Of a stretch of DNA of 30,352 bases, positions 6,804 to 14,924 are shown in pieces. Source of the stretch: JAWVZB01 sp033722375 (GTDB taxonomy: Bacteria > Actinomycetota > Nitriliruptoria > Nitriliruptorales > Nitriliruptoraceae); assembly GCA_033722375.1 (NCBI GenBank), contig JAWVZB010000028.1, positions 1-30,352 of the forward strand, given 5' to 3'. Each line of letters starts with the position of its first letter. Position 1 is the first letter of the stretch. A model generated the notes under the pieces. That model ran no database searches. It was not told the DNA's origin and saw only the letters and a program-made list of their open reading frames with translations. Made by a program: the position numbers and the translations under genes.

Positions 6804-7997
6804 ATGGCGGACACGGCACCGGCGGAGTGGATCAACTACCTCTACGAGATCTACTTCCAGGGTCTCGCCGGCGAGACCCCCGACTACCCGATCGACTTCG
6901 AGCTCCTCCACGCAGGGGCCAAGGAGCAGCTCGACGAGGGCGCCTACGGGTACGTCGCGGGGGCGGCCGGGCTCGAGTCCACCTTGCGCGCCAACCGCCG
7001 CGCCTTCGACCGTTGGGAGATCTGGCCGCGGACGATGGTGGACATCTCCGAGCGCTTCACGGCCACCGAGGTCCTCGGCACCGCGCTCCCCGCCCCGCTC
7101 CTGCTCGCACCCGTCGGGGTCCTGTCGATCGTGCACGAGCGGGGCGAGGTCGAGGTCGCGGAAGGGGCCGCGTCGGTCGGCGTGCCCATCGTGCTGTCGA
7201 CTGCGGCGTCCAACACCATCGAGGACGTCGCCGACGCGATGGGCGAGGTCCCACGCTGGTACCAGCTCTACTGGCCCGACGACCGCGAGCTGACCAAGAG
7301 CTTCGTGCAGCGCGCAGAGGAGGCGGGCTTCGAGGCGATCGTGGTGACCGTGGACACGAAGCTGATCGGTTGGCGCCCCGTCGACCTGCGCACCGCCTAC
7401 CTGCCCTTCCTCCAGGGCGAAGGCATCGCGAACTACACGAGCGATCCCGTGTTCCGCGACGCCGTAGAGGGCGACATCGACGAGGACCCGCAGGCCGCGA
7501 TCGGGCACTGGGTCAACGTGTTCAGCGACCACAGCGTCGACTGGGACGACCTCGTCTGGCTGCGGGACGAGACCGACCTGCCGATCGTGCTGAAGGGCGT
7601 GCTGCACCCCGAGGACGCGCGGCTGGCACAGGAGCACGGCGCCGACGGGATCGTGGTGTCGAACCACGGCGGTCGCCAGGTCGACGGCTCGGTCGGGGCG
7701 CTCGACGTCCTGCCGGAGATCGCCGAGGCGGTCCCGGAGATGACCCTGCTGTTCGACTCAGGGATCAGGAGCGGAGCCGACATCTACAAGGCGCTGTGCC
7801 TCGGCGCGTCGGCGGTGCTGCTCGGGCGCCCCTACGTGTGGGGACTCGGTCTGGGCGGGGCGGACGGCGTGCGCCACGTCCTGCGAACGATCCTGGCCGA
7901 GTTCGAGCTCACCATGGCGCTGACCGGCGCCACCAGACTCGAGGACCTGGGCCCGGAGCGGCTGCGCCCGGCCCCCGGCTACCACGGACGGGACTGA
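6804..7997 (+). CDS. FMN-dependent alpha-hydroxy-acid oxidase, lactate 2-monooxygenase type
   Basis: 397 residues, close to the ~394 of Mycobacterium smegmatis lactate 2-monooxygenase, which turns L-lactate and oxygen into acetate, CO2 and water. Seen: AYGYVAGAAG near 50-60 with the substrate Tyr, PLLLAPVGVLSIVH, YQLYWP, LKGVLHPEDA with the flavin Lys, SNHGGRQVDG with catalytic His288 and Arg291, and DSGIRSGADIYKAL plus LLGRPYVWG for FMN phosphate. The long stretch GWRPVDLRTAYLPFLQG is typical of the monooxygenase subgroup. GAGGAG lies eight bases before the ATG. It is divergent from the ars operon and shares its 174-base control region. Lactate oxidase or another 2-hydroxy acid as substrate cannot be excluded. 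Confidence 0.9.
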   Translation: MADTAPAEWINYLYEIYFQGLAGETPDYPIDFELLHAGAKEQLDEGAYGYVAGAAGLESTLRANRRAFDRWEIWPRTMVDISERFTATEVLGTALPAPLLLAPVGVLSIVHERGEVEVAEGAASVGVPIVLSTAASNTIEDVADAMGEVPRWYQLYWPDDRELTKSFVQRAEEAGFEAIVVTVDTKLIGWRPVDLRTAYLPFLQGEGIANYTSDPVFRDAVEGDIDEDPQAAIGHWVNVFSDHSVDWDDLVWLRDETDLPIVLKGVLHPEDARLAQEHGADGIVVSNHGGRQVDGSVGALDVLPEIAEAVPEMTLLFDSGIRSGADIYKALCLGASAVLLGRPYVWGLGLGGADGVRHVLRTILAEFELTMALTGATRLEDLGPERLRPAPGYHGRD

Positions 7998-10181
7998 TCA
8001 GCCGACGGGTTCCCAACGTCGCCGACGCGCCGCCGTCGCCGCGACCCCGAGCAGAGCCAGCCCGACGAGCGCGAGCCCTCCCCCGGTGGCCGGCATGTCG
8101 TCGCCGTCCGGGGCGGCCTGAGGCTCGTCGGACCCGGGTGGGGACGCGCTCGCCGCTGCCAGCCCACACCCCTCCGGCGCCGGCTCGGGATCGGCGTAGA
8201 GATCCTCGGAGAAGTTCAGCGTCTCGAGCGTGGCGGGATCGGCGATCGGGACCTCCCAGGTGTTGCCACCGCCGTCGGGGTCGAGGATGGTCTCCCCATC
8301 CGAGAGGATGAAGTCGACCACCTGCTGCTGCGCCTGGTTGCGGCCCTGGATCCGCGGATCGAGCAGGAACCCGTGGGGGTTGCTGTCCGCCGTGGCGGTG
8401 CGGTCGTTGCGGTAGAAGGCCACGAGGTCGGCCACGTCACCGGCGCGAACCATCGTGGCGCTGGTCGGGTTGGGCACGGTCTCGTCGCCGTAGGCGAACT
8501 GGTAGAGGAACGTGCGCTCACCGACGTCGGCCAGCGGGCGCTCCCGCAGCAGCGGCACGAAGGTCTCGGGACTGCCGGAGCGGTCGATCCAGTTCGTCCG
8601 TGCCAGCGCCTCCTGGATGGCGATCGCACCCTCGGCGGGCTCGGTCACCGGGGCATCGAGCACCAGCGGCAGCGACTCGTCGAACCTGTTCACCCCGCCG
8701 TTGAGGAGGCACGGCTGCCGGAACGCCAGCGACTTACGGACCTCGTCGCGGAAGACCGGCGACAGCCGGGCGATCTCGACGATCGGGCCACCGGGGACGT
8801 TCAGGACAGAGGTCTCGAGCATCGGATCGACGCCGGTGACCATGGTCCCGTAGATGCCGCCGAGGCTCTGCGCATACAGGTTGATGTCGCTGGTCGAGAG
8901 GTCGGTGGTGCCGTCACCATCGACGTCCACACCGCGGGCGATGGCGCGGACGAGCGCCATCACGTCGGCCGCGGTCTGCCGCAGGCCGTCGCGCAGTGCC
9001 ACGGCCGCCTTGGGGTGGGGCTGGCTCGGGGCGCTGACACCCTCCTGGTTGGTGATCTCGCCGTCACCGTCCTGGTCGAACCCGCGGCCGAAGCCGAGGA
9101 AGCGGGTCTCCGAGCCGCCGGACGACAAGGTCGTGACACCGACCTCTGAACACTCGCCGTAGGCGTGGCCCACCGGGTCGATCGCGAAGGTCGCCAGACC
9201 CTGCGCCGCGTTCAGATCGGCCGCCAGGAAGAGGTCGTACTTCGAACGGGTGATGCCCGGCCCGAAGATCGCGACCGGCCAGCCCCCTTCGGGGGGCGTG
9301 CCAGCCGGCACGATCAGCGTCACCCCGACCCGCTCGGAGCCGGTGACGACCGGCGCGCCGGTGGCGGTCGGCTGCTGGGGGATGGTGCGGGCCGCGTCCA
9401 GCCACGACGGCGAAAGGAACGACCCGAAGGCGTAGAGCGAGCTGCCGGTGATCTCGGTGTCGAGCACGGTCTCCGCGGTCAGGTCCGTGCAGTCGGTGGT
9501 GCGCTGGTCGTAGCGGGCGATCTCGAGAACGTCGGCGCTGTCGAACACCGTGCGGGTGCCGTCCTGCTCGAAGTCGATGCCCCGCTCGCCATCGGGGATC
9601 CCCGCCGCGTCGTAGGCGGAGCCGTCGTCGAGCTGTCCCCGCATCTGCGCCAGCACGCTGGTCGCGCTCATGGTCGTGAACGTGACGTCCTCGTCCGCGC
9701 CGGCGTAGACGATCCGGTACTCGGTGCGCTCGGCGAGCAGGCGGTCCGGCACGGCATACAGGAGCCGGGTGTCGGGATCGAGGACGAACCGGCCCAGCGG
9801 GACAGCGTCGCCACCGGCAACCGGCTCCACCCGCAGGTTGTCCTCGGTGAGGAGCGCTTCGAGGTCGCCGTCAGGGGCGGCATCGAGCTGGATGGTGATG
9901 CGGGGCTCGAGGTCGAACCCATCGAGCTCGTTGAGCAGCTCGATCTCGTGGCAGCGGGAAGGGAGCTCGTCACAGTCCGGTAGTGGCAGGTCGACCCGCA
10001 GACCGGTCAGTTGCCGGTCGTCGGGCACCGTGAACCGGTCGCTCGGGAACACGATCGTCCCATCAGGCACGGCTTGGGCATGCGCGGTCCCGGCTGGTCC
10101 GAGGGGGCCGAGCAGCACGGCCAATGCCAAGAAGACGAGGAGCAGACGGCGGCGCGGGATGGTTGCGGAAGGGGACGTCAT
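7998..10181 (-). CDS. Secreted alpha/beta-hydrolase-like protein with sortase-like C-terminal anchor
   Basis: 727 residues. Residues 1-36 are a signal peptide (PRRR, hydrophobic core, AHA-QA cleavage). Residues ~40-180 look like a beta-rich Ig-like domain of the kind seen before bacterial extracellular lipases. A hydrolase core follows (GGWPVAIFGPGITRSKYDLFLAADLNAAQGLATFAIDP); Ser439 in YAQSLGGIYG fits a nucleophile elbow whose first Gly is Ala. Asp369-Glu380 (DQDGDGEITNQE) and a DVDGDGTTD stretch resemble calcium loops. The end has MPATGG at 696-701, a hydrophobic segment and RRRR, the layout of a sortase signal with Met for Leu. The catalytic acid and His were not assigned. Its stop abuts that of the flavoenzyme (TGA then TCA). 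Confidence 0.85.
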   Translation of the reverse strand: MTSPSATIPRRRLLLVFLALAVLLGPLGPAGTAHAQAVPDGTIVFPSDRFTVPDDRQLTGLRVDLPLPDCDELPSRCHEIELLNELDGFDLEPRITIQLDAAPDGDLEALLTEDNLRVEPVAGGDAVPLGRFVLDPDTRLLYAVPDRLLAERTEYRIVYAGADEDVTFTTMSATSVLAQMRGQLDDGSAYDAAGIPDGERGIDFEQDGTRTVFDSADVLEIARYDQRTTDCTDLTAETVLDTEITGSSLYAFGSFLSPSWLDAARTIPQQPTATGAPVVTGSERVGVTLIVPAGTPPEGGWPVAIFGPGITRSKYDLFLAADLNAAQGLATFAIDPVGHAYGECSEVGVTTLSSGGSETRFLGFGRGFDQDGDGEITNQEGVSAPSQPHPKAAVALRDGLRQTAADVMALVRAIARGVDVDGDGTTDLSTSDINLYAQSLGGIYGTMVTGVDPMLETSVLNVPGGPIVEIARLSPVFRDEVRKSLAFRQPCLLNGGVNRFDESLPLVLDAPVTEPAEGAIAIQEALARTNWIDRSGSPETFVPLLRERPLADVGERTFLYQFAYGDETVPNPTSATMVRAGDVADLVAFYRNDRTATADSNPHGFLLDPRIQGRNQAQQQVVDFILSDGETILDPDGGGNTWEVPIADPATLETLNFSEDLYADPEPAPEGCGLAAASASPPGSDEPQAAPDGDDMPATGGGLALVGLALLGVAATAARRRRWEPVG

Positions 10182-10190
10182 GGGTAGTGA

Positions 10191-10318
10191 CCTGGCTCGA
10201 GAGGACTCACCCCGAGACTTCGCCGTCCGACGCGCGGTCTCCTGCTTCGAAGCCCGTGGCAGCCTGCTGGGCGACGTCTGCCGCCGGCCAACGAGCGGGC
10301 TAGCCCGTTGGGACCAGG
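10191..10318 (-). ncRNA. Possible structured leader of the secreted hydrolase gene
   Basis: On the minus strand the leader contains CCTGG (10318-10314) and CCAGG (10195-10191); the latter includes the AGG that would act as ribosome binding site nine bases before the ATG. Between them are a bulged hairpin with the palindrome CGGGCTAGCCCG (10288-10311) and the words GCAGGAG and GGGGTGAGTCC, which recall parts of c-di-AMP (ydaO) riboswitches. The conserved 3' block of that class is missing and the order does not fit, so only a structured leader is proposed. Confidence 0.22.
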
Positions 10319-10324
10319 GGCCGG

Positions 10325-10353
10325 TTGGCAGCCCAGAGGCACCGACTTACCCT
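10325..10353 (+). promoter_or_regulatory. Promoter of the sensor kinase operon
   Basis: TTGGCA (10325-10330), a 17-base spacer and TACCCT (10348-10353), a good primary-sigma match. The start point would be near 10360, 40 bases before the ATG. Confidence 0.65.
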
Positions 10354-10400
10354 GATGGGCACACAGGGGGGGACCGGCTACCACAGGCCGGAATTCGATC

Positions 10401-12824
10401 ATGAGCGCTGCTGAACGCGAATCGTCGACAGGAGGCGGCAGCACGCCTGTCAACGACGCACTCCTGCGGACTGGGCCGTCACGGCAGGTGATCGGGCTCG
10501 GCGCCACCCTGGTGGTGGCGGTCGCGCTCCCCCTGCTTCCACAACCGGTCACGACACCGGCGTGGATCGCGGTCGCGATCGCCGCGGCGGTGTTCGCTGC
10601 GGAGCCGCACCCGGTGGTCCGCCGCGTCTTCGACACCGCCGGTGGCGTCATCGCTACCGGCTTGGTGCTCCTCCTCGTCACTGGCACGGGTGGTGCCGCG
10701 AGCCCCCTCGAGGACCTCTACCTTCTCGTGCTCGTGTACGCCGCCATCACCCGCTCGGGGCCGCGCTTCGGCCTCTACGCCGGCGTCGTGTTCCTCGCGG
10801 TTGCGGTTCCCGGCATCGTCGAGGGCGTCGGACCCGACTTCTGGTGGGACGCGGTGTTCGACGTCACGGTGTGGATCGCCACGGCCATCGTGGCTGGGCT
10901 GCTCGTTCAACAGGTCCGCACGTCGAGCCGAGAGGCCCTGCGGCTGCGGAGCGTCGTCGACGACCTGGAGTCGCCGATCGTCCTGCTCGATGCCGAGACC
11001 CTCGAGATCCTCTACGCGAACCGGGCGTCCGGCACTGCGGTCGACGCTTCACCCGCGGCGATGGTCGGCCAACGACCCGACGAGGTCTTCCCCGGGGCCT
11101 CCAGTCCGGAGCGGTTCCGACAGTTCATCCAGCGCGCCCGTCTCGAGGGTGGGACCACGAGCTGGGAGCATGCGATCGAACGGGACGAGCGCGAGGTCCT
11201 CTTCGAGGTGACGGCGAGGCTGGTCGATCTCGGGGAACGGGGCGAGGTTCTCGCGGTCGTGTCCCGCGACGTGACGCTCGACCGACGGCAGCGCGAGACG
11301 GAAGAGCAGCTCGCCGCGATCGTCGCCGCCGCGGACGTCGCCATCATCGGCTGCGATCCGGGTGGCCGCATCGAGACCTGGAACCCGAGCGCCGAGGGCT
11401 TGTACGGATGGAGCGCCGATGAGGCGCGGGGCCGTCGCTTCGCCGCCCTGGTCGAGCCGGAGGACGAGACCACAGGGGTAAGGCTGCCCGAGGGGCCCCA
11501 CCAGCGCTACGAGACACGCCACTGTCGCAAGGACGGTTCGAAGGTCGACGTCGCGGTGACGATCTCGCCGATCGTGTCCGAGACCGGGATGTCGGGGAGC
11601 GCGGTCCTCGTCCGAGACGTCACCGAGCGCAAGCAACAGCGTCGCGAGCTCGAGGCCCGGGAAGAGCGCTTCCGGCGGCTCGCTGAGCGGGCACGAGGTG
11701 CCGTCTACCGCATCCGGTTCGTTCCTGAGCTCGAGCTCGAGTACGCCAACCCGCGGCTCGCAGAGATCACCGGGTTCCCGCTGGAGGAGCTCCACGCCGA
11801 CCCCGAGCTGATCTACCGTCGCGTTCATCCCGACGACCGCGACAAGCTGAGCCGGCACCAAGGCCAGCCCGCGGGTGACGGCGTGGTCCGCTTCCGCTTC
11901 CAACACCGGTCCGGTGAGTGGATCTGGCTCGAGGACCACCGCAGCCCCGAGATCCAAGCCGGTCGGATCGTGGCCGATCAGGGGATCGCGTTCGACGTCA
12001 CGCGCCGCGAGGAGGTCGAACGTGCACGAGAGCGGACGCTCGCGCACGAGCGGGAGACTGCCCGGCAGCTCCGCCGCACCATGGCGGCCCAGGAGGCCTT
12101 CCTCCGCAGCATCTCCCACGAGCTCCGCACGCCGCTGACGTCGGTCCTCGGTCTCGCCGGCACGCTCGAGGCCCACATGGATCGCCTCCCGGCCGAGAAG
12201 GCACGGGACCTCACCCAGCGGCTCACGCACAACGCCCGGCGCCTGCGGGGACTCCTCGATGACCTGCTCGATGTCGATCGGCTCTCCCGCGGGGCGCTCC
12301 AGCTCGACCTCCATGACAACGTGAACGTGGCACGACTCTGCGCGGCGGTCGTCGAGGAGATCGACGCTCCCCACCACACCATCGACCTCCAGGTCGGCGA
12401 GACGAAGCTCACCCTCGACCGCCCCAAGATCGAGCGGGTGATCGACAATCTGATCCGCAACGCGGTGAAGCACACGCCTCCGGGATCGACCGTGACCGTC
12501 CGGCTGGAGATCTCCGACGACGACCTGCGTCTCGAGGTGGAGGACGACGGGCCGGGGGTCCCCGAGGAGATCGCCGACGAGATGTTCGAACCGTTCCGGC
12601 AGGGACCAGAGGCCGAGAAGGCGGCCAACCCGGGCACCGGGGTGGGGCTCTCGCTGGTGCGAGCCTTCGTCTCGCTCCACGGCGGGGAGGTCTGGTACGA
12701 GGACCGGGAACCACAGGGCGCACGTTTCTGCATCCGGCTGCCCCGGAACCCCACGGAGCCGGACATCGCCGAGCGAACGGTCGACCAGCTCCAGCACGTC
12801 GGTGACCCGGAGCTGGGTGACTGA
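10401..12824 (+). CDS. Membrane PAS-domain sensor histidine kinase
   Basis: 807 residues. Five or six hydrophobic segments lie in ~30-172. Three PAS-like domains follow: ~182-298 (SPIVLLDAETLEILYAN), ~302-412 (WNPSAEGLYGW, ending RDVTERK) and ~420-535 (YANPRLAEITGFPLEELHADPELIYRRVHPDDR). The HisKA helix pair is at ~560-630 with the phosphoacceptor His573 in SISHELRTPLT. The ATPase domain at ~670-785 shows the N box IDNLIRNAVKHTPPG, EDDGPGVP and GTGVGLSLV. It would phosphorylate an unlinked response regulator; none is in the window. The ribosome binding site is weak. It overlaps the next PAS gene as TGATG. Confidence 0.95.
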   Translation: MSAAERESSTGGGSTPVNDALLRTGPSRQVIGLGATLVVAVALPLLPQPVTTPAWIAVAIAAAVFAAEPHPVVRRVFDTAGGVIATGLVLLLVTGTGGAASPLEDLYLLVLVYAAITRSGPRFGLYAGVVFLAVAVPGIVEGVGPDFWWDAVFDVTVWIATAIVAGLLVQQVRTSSREALRLRSVVDDLESPIVLLDAETLEILYANRASGTAVDASPAAMVGQRPDEVFPGASSPERFRQFIQRARLEGGTTSWEHAIERDEREVLFEVTARLVDLGERGEVLAVVSRDVTLDRRQRETEEQLAAIVAAADVAIIGCDPGGRIETWNPSAEGLYGWSADEARGRRFAALVEPEDETTGVRLPEGPHQRYETRHCRKDGSKVDVAVTISPIVSETGMSGSAVLVRDVTERKQQRRELEAREERFRRLAERARGAVYRIRFVPELELEYANPRLAEITGFPLEELHADPELIYRRVHPDDRDKLSRHQGQPAGDGVVRFRFQHRSGEWIWLEDHRSPEIQAGRIVADQGIAFDVTRREEVERARERTLAHERETARQLRRTMAAQEAFLRSISHELRTPLTSVLGLAGTLEAHMDRLPAEKARDLTQRLTHNARRLRGLLDDLLDVDRLSRGALQLDLHDNVNVARLCAAVVEEIDAPHHTIDLQVGETKLTLDRPKIERVIDNLIRNAVKHTPPGSTVTVRLEISDDDLRLEVEDDGPGVPEEIADEMFEPFRQGPEAEKAANPGTGVGLSLVRAFVSLHGGEVWYEDREPQGARFCIRLPRNPTEPDIAERTVDQLQHVGDPELGD

Positions 12825-13297
12825 TGGAGGCCCCGATCGACCGCGCGGAACTGCGCCGCTACCTCCGTGACCTCAGCGAACGCAGCGACCGGGTCATGAT
12901 CACGATCCACGACCCCGACGGCAGCTACCGCAGGCTGTCACCAGCGGCGGAGGGGTTGTTCGGACTCACTTCGGAGGAGCTGGTCGGCAGGAACCCCTAC
13001 GAGTTCTTCCATCCTGACGACATCGACCGCATCCGCACGAGCCACGCCACAGTCACGGCCACCAACCAGGTCAGCGTCGTCGACTACCGCCTGCGCCACG
13101 CGGAGGGCCACCACACGTGGGTCCGGAGCGTGGCCTGGGGCGAGTTCGGTGACGACTCGGGTCGGATCGTCGTCCTCACGGTTCCTCGCGACCAGATCAG
13201 CGAGCTGGAGGTCGAGCAACTCGAGAGCGTGCCCGCAGACGTCGCGCAGGAGTTCGCACGTGAGCTGGCGACTACGGCGACGGACGAGAACCCGTGA
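12824..13297 (+). CDS. Stand-alone PAS-domain protein
   Basis: 157 residues, one PAS domain at ~20-125: MITIHDPDGSYRRLSPAAEGLFGLTSEELVGRNPYEFFHPDDIDRI, then the PAC-like VVDYRLRHAEGHHTWVRSVAW. It resembles the third PAS domain of the kinase before it. There is no output domain, no transmembrane segment and a short acidic C-terminus. The ATG shares its A with the kinase TGA, so the two are made together. It may act as a ligand-binding or dimerising partner of the kinase; this is inference. Its stop lies 18 bases from that of the convergent Cys-rich gene. Confidence 0.88.
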   Translation: MEAPIDRAELRRYLRDLSERSDRVMITIHDPDGSYRRLSPAAEGLFGLTSEELVGRNPYEFFHPDDIDRIRTSHATVTATNQVSVVDYRLRHAEGHHTWVRSVAWGEFGDDSGRIVVLTVPRDQISELEVEQLESVPADVAQEFARELATTATDENP

Positions 13298-13315
13298 CCC
13301 CGACGGCGGGTCGCG

Positions 13316-13480
13316 CTACCGACCCAGCAGTCGTGAGAGCAGACCCGCCGGCCGGCGATCCTCCTCGTCGCAGGTGCAGCGCTCGGATCTGGGGACGCGC
13401 GCCATCACCTGATCCGCGTGCTGGCCGCAGCCACGCCACGTCGTCTTCGCGCACGTCCGGCAGGTCGCGGGACTGCACAT
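13316..13480 (-). CDS. 54-residue Cys-rich protein, probable zinc binder
   Basis: A short gene read directly from the minus strand: ATG at 13478-13480, TAG at 13316-13318. The product begins MCSPATCRTCAKTTWRGCGQ and continues HADQVMARVPRSERCTC. Cysteines are at 2, 7, 10, 18, 35 and 37, with His21. The pattern CxxCxKxTWxGCGxHxDQVMxxVPxxxRCxC is one I recognise from small uncharacterised proteins common in bacteria, especially actinobacteria, although no function is known to me. A GAGG lies seven bases before the ATG. A cysteine/histidine metal site is likely. The conserved wording supports this frame over a 68-residue overlapping frame. Confidence 0.8.
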   Translation of the reverse strand: MCSPATCRTCAKTTWRGCGQHADQVMARVPRSERCTCDEEDRRPAGLLSRLLGR

Positions 13481-13569
13481 CGGGGGGCCTCTGTCCTGAT
13501 CGCTGGTCGGGCTACGGACAAGGTACGGCGCCCCGCCTCTCCGCCCCGCCCCTCGTACGGTGGCGCGCC

Positions 13570-14385
13570 TCAGACCAGCGCTTCGGGCCCGTCCCGCAGG
13601 TCCTCGATGCTGTCGATCGATCCGCGCAGCAACCAGGTGACCCCGAGTTCCTCGCAGATCGAGAGGTACTCGTCGTCGCGGAGGGCCGGCGCGACGACCT
13701 CACCCGGGTCGTCGGTCTGATCGTGGTAGTAGTCCATGAGCTCGCGGAACTCGTCGGCAACGGACTTCCCGGTGGGCTGCTGACCTTCGGGCCCCTCCTC
13801 GCCCCCCATCATCGCGGGCCAGCTCGGCATGATGCCGTCCCACTGCGCCCCGCGGCGCAGTGGCCGCTTCGCCGGCCACCAGGCAGCGACCACGATGGGG
13901 ATGCGCGGCTCCTGCACCGGCAGGGTCTGCAGCGTCGCCTCCCGGACCGTGAAGAACTCCCCGTCGTGATCGACCGTCTCGCCCGACCACAGCTTCGTGA
14001 TGACCTCGAGCGCCTCGTCGTAGCGATCGCCGAGCCGCTTGGCGTCGTACTCGACCCCGAAGGTCTCGTACTCGTAGCGAGCACCGAGTCCGGCCCCCAG
14101 CATCACCCTCCCCCCGGACAGCTGATCCAGGGTCGCGGCCGTGTTCGCCAGCCGCCCCGGCTGCTGGTTGGGCACGGCCGTGATCCACGTGCCGAGCGTG
14201 ATCCGCTCGGTGGCGGCGGCGACGGCGGCCAACGTGGCCCACGGGTCGGTGAAACCGTCCTCGATCGCCTCGCTCGCGAACACCCCGTCCCAGCCGCCCT
14301 CCTCGGCGGCGACGGCCCACTCCACGCACTCGGCCGCGCTCAGCGCCGGCCCGTTCCGTAGCCACAACCCGTACTTCACGTCCAC
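13570..14385 (-). CDS. LLM-class flavin-dependent oxidoreductase
   Basis: 271 residues of the luciferase-like monooxygenase superfamily (TIM barrel; FMN or F420). Recognisable blocks: AVAAEEGGWDGVFASEAI, DPWATLAAVAAATERITLGTWITAVPNQQPGRLANTAATLDQLSGGRVMLGAGLGARYEYETFG, then RYDEALEVITKLWSGETVDHDGEFF. These are standard for the family, including the actinobacterial F420-dependent members; the cofactor cannot be decided here. The start is GTG (14383-14385), with GAGGA eight bases upstream; a GTG two codons later is an alternative. A -10-like TAGGTT lies at 14407-14412. It stands alone between the Cys-rich gene and the dehydrogenase operon. The substrate is unknown. Confidence 0.9.
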   Translation of the reverse strand: MDVKYGLWLRNGPALSAAECVEWAVAAEEGGWDGVFASEAIEDGFTDPWATLAAVAAATERITLGTWITAVPNQQPGRLANTAATLDQLSGGRVMLGAGLGARYEYETFGVEYDAKRLGDRYDEALEVITKLWSGETVDHDGEFFTVREATLQTLPVQEPRIPIVVAAWWPAKRPLRRGAQWDGIMPSWPAMMGGEEGPEGQQPTGKSVADEFRELMDYYHDQTDDPGEVVAPALRDDEYLSICEELGVTWLLRGSIDSIEDLRDGPEALV

Positions 14386-14406
14386 CTTCCGGTCCTCGGA
14401 GACCCG

Positions 14407-14412
14407 AACCTA
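14407..14412 (-). promoter_or_regulatory. Candidate -10 of the LLM oxidoreductase gene
   Basis: TAGGTT on the minus strand, with a start point near 14400 and a leader of about 15 bases that still includes GAGGA. No -35 was evident. Confidence 0.4.
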
Positions 14413-14435
14413 GGGCGTCCGACGCACGGGTGGGG

Positions 14436-14924
14436 TCAGCTCGTGGTTCCGAGATCGAACAGCGGCAGCCCCTCCTCGGGTTCGGCGACCCCGACGATCG
14501 CCCCGAGCAGTCGATCATCCTGCGCGGCCTCCTCGAGGAGGTCACACAGCTCGCGGATCGATTGGTCGGGATCGACCTCGAGGTCGCGCCCCGCCACGAG
14601 CATGGTCCCCTTGAGCCGCTTGGCTTCCTGCTCCCAGTCGCCCGGGACCGACTGGCGCGGAACGCGGAGCAGCCGGTTCTCGTCCTCGTCCTCGATCTTG
14701 AGGTCCTCGTCGGTCAACGTGACCCCGACGCGCGCCCCGCGCGGCAGGTCCTGCCCGTAGAACTTCGGCAGCTCCACGAGCCCTCGTTCGACGAGCAGGC
14801 GGTACAGCGGCGTCTGGCGCTCGCCGTTGCCGTCGCCGTTGACGCTCTTGTCCTCGCTGATGTCCACCACCAGCATCGGCAGGCTGCGAACGACGACGAA
14901 GCGGACGTGGACGGCGGTGCTCAT
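14436..14924 (-). CDS. Unrecognised 162-residue cytoplasmic protein
   Basis: No family was recognised. The N-terminus (MSTAVHVRFVVVRSLPMLVVDISEDKS) looks like a beta-strand pair; the middle is rich in acidic residues (TLTDEDLKIEDEDENRLLR) and the rest contains an amphipathic stretch SIRELCDLLEEAAQDDRLLGAIVG. There is no signal peptide or membrane segment. The start ATG at 14922-14924 overlaps the stop of the dehydrogenase gene (ATGA), so they form an operon and probably act in one process. The long frame running further upstream is inside the dehydrogenase gene. Confidence 0.8.
   Translation of the reverse strand: MSTAVHVRFVVVRSLPMLVVDISEDKSVNGDGNGERQTPLYRLLVERGLVELPKFYGQDLPRGARVGVTLTDEDLKIEDEDENRLLRVPRQSVPGDWEQEAKRLKGTMLVAGRDLEVDPDQSIRELCDLLEEAAQDDRLLGAIVGVAEPEEGLPLFDLGTTS

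Noticed and set aside
6662..8311. A 549-codon plus-strand frame overlapping the flavoenzyme gene
   Set aside because: It runs out of frame through the flavoenzyme, is very rich in Arg, and matches no family.
10191..10318. A confident c-di-AMP riboswitch call
   Set aside because: Only two short words resemble the class; the 3' conserved block and the expected order are absent, so it is listed only as a possible structured leader.
13272..13478. 68-codon minus-strand frame over the small Cys-rich gene
   Set aside because: The other frame of the same stretch has a well-placed ribosome binding site and a recognised Cys pattern, while this one has a low-complexity product.
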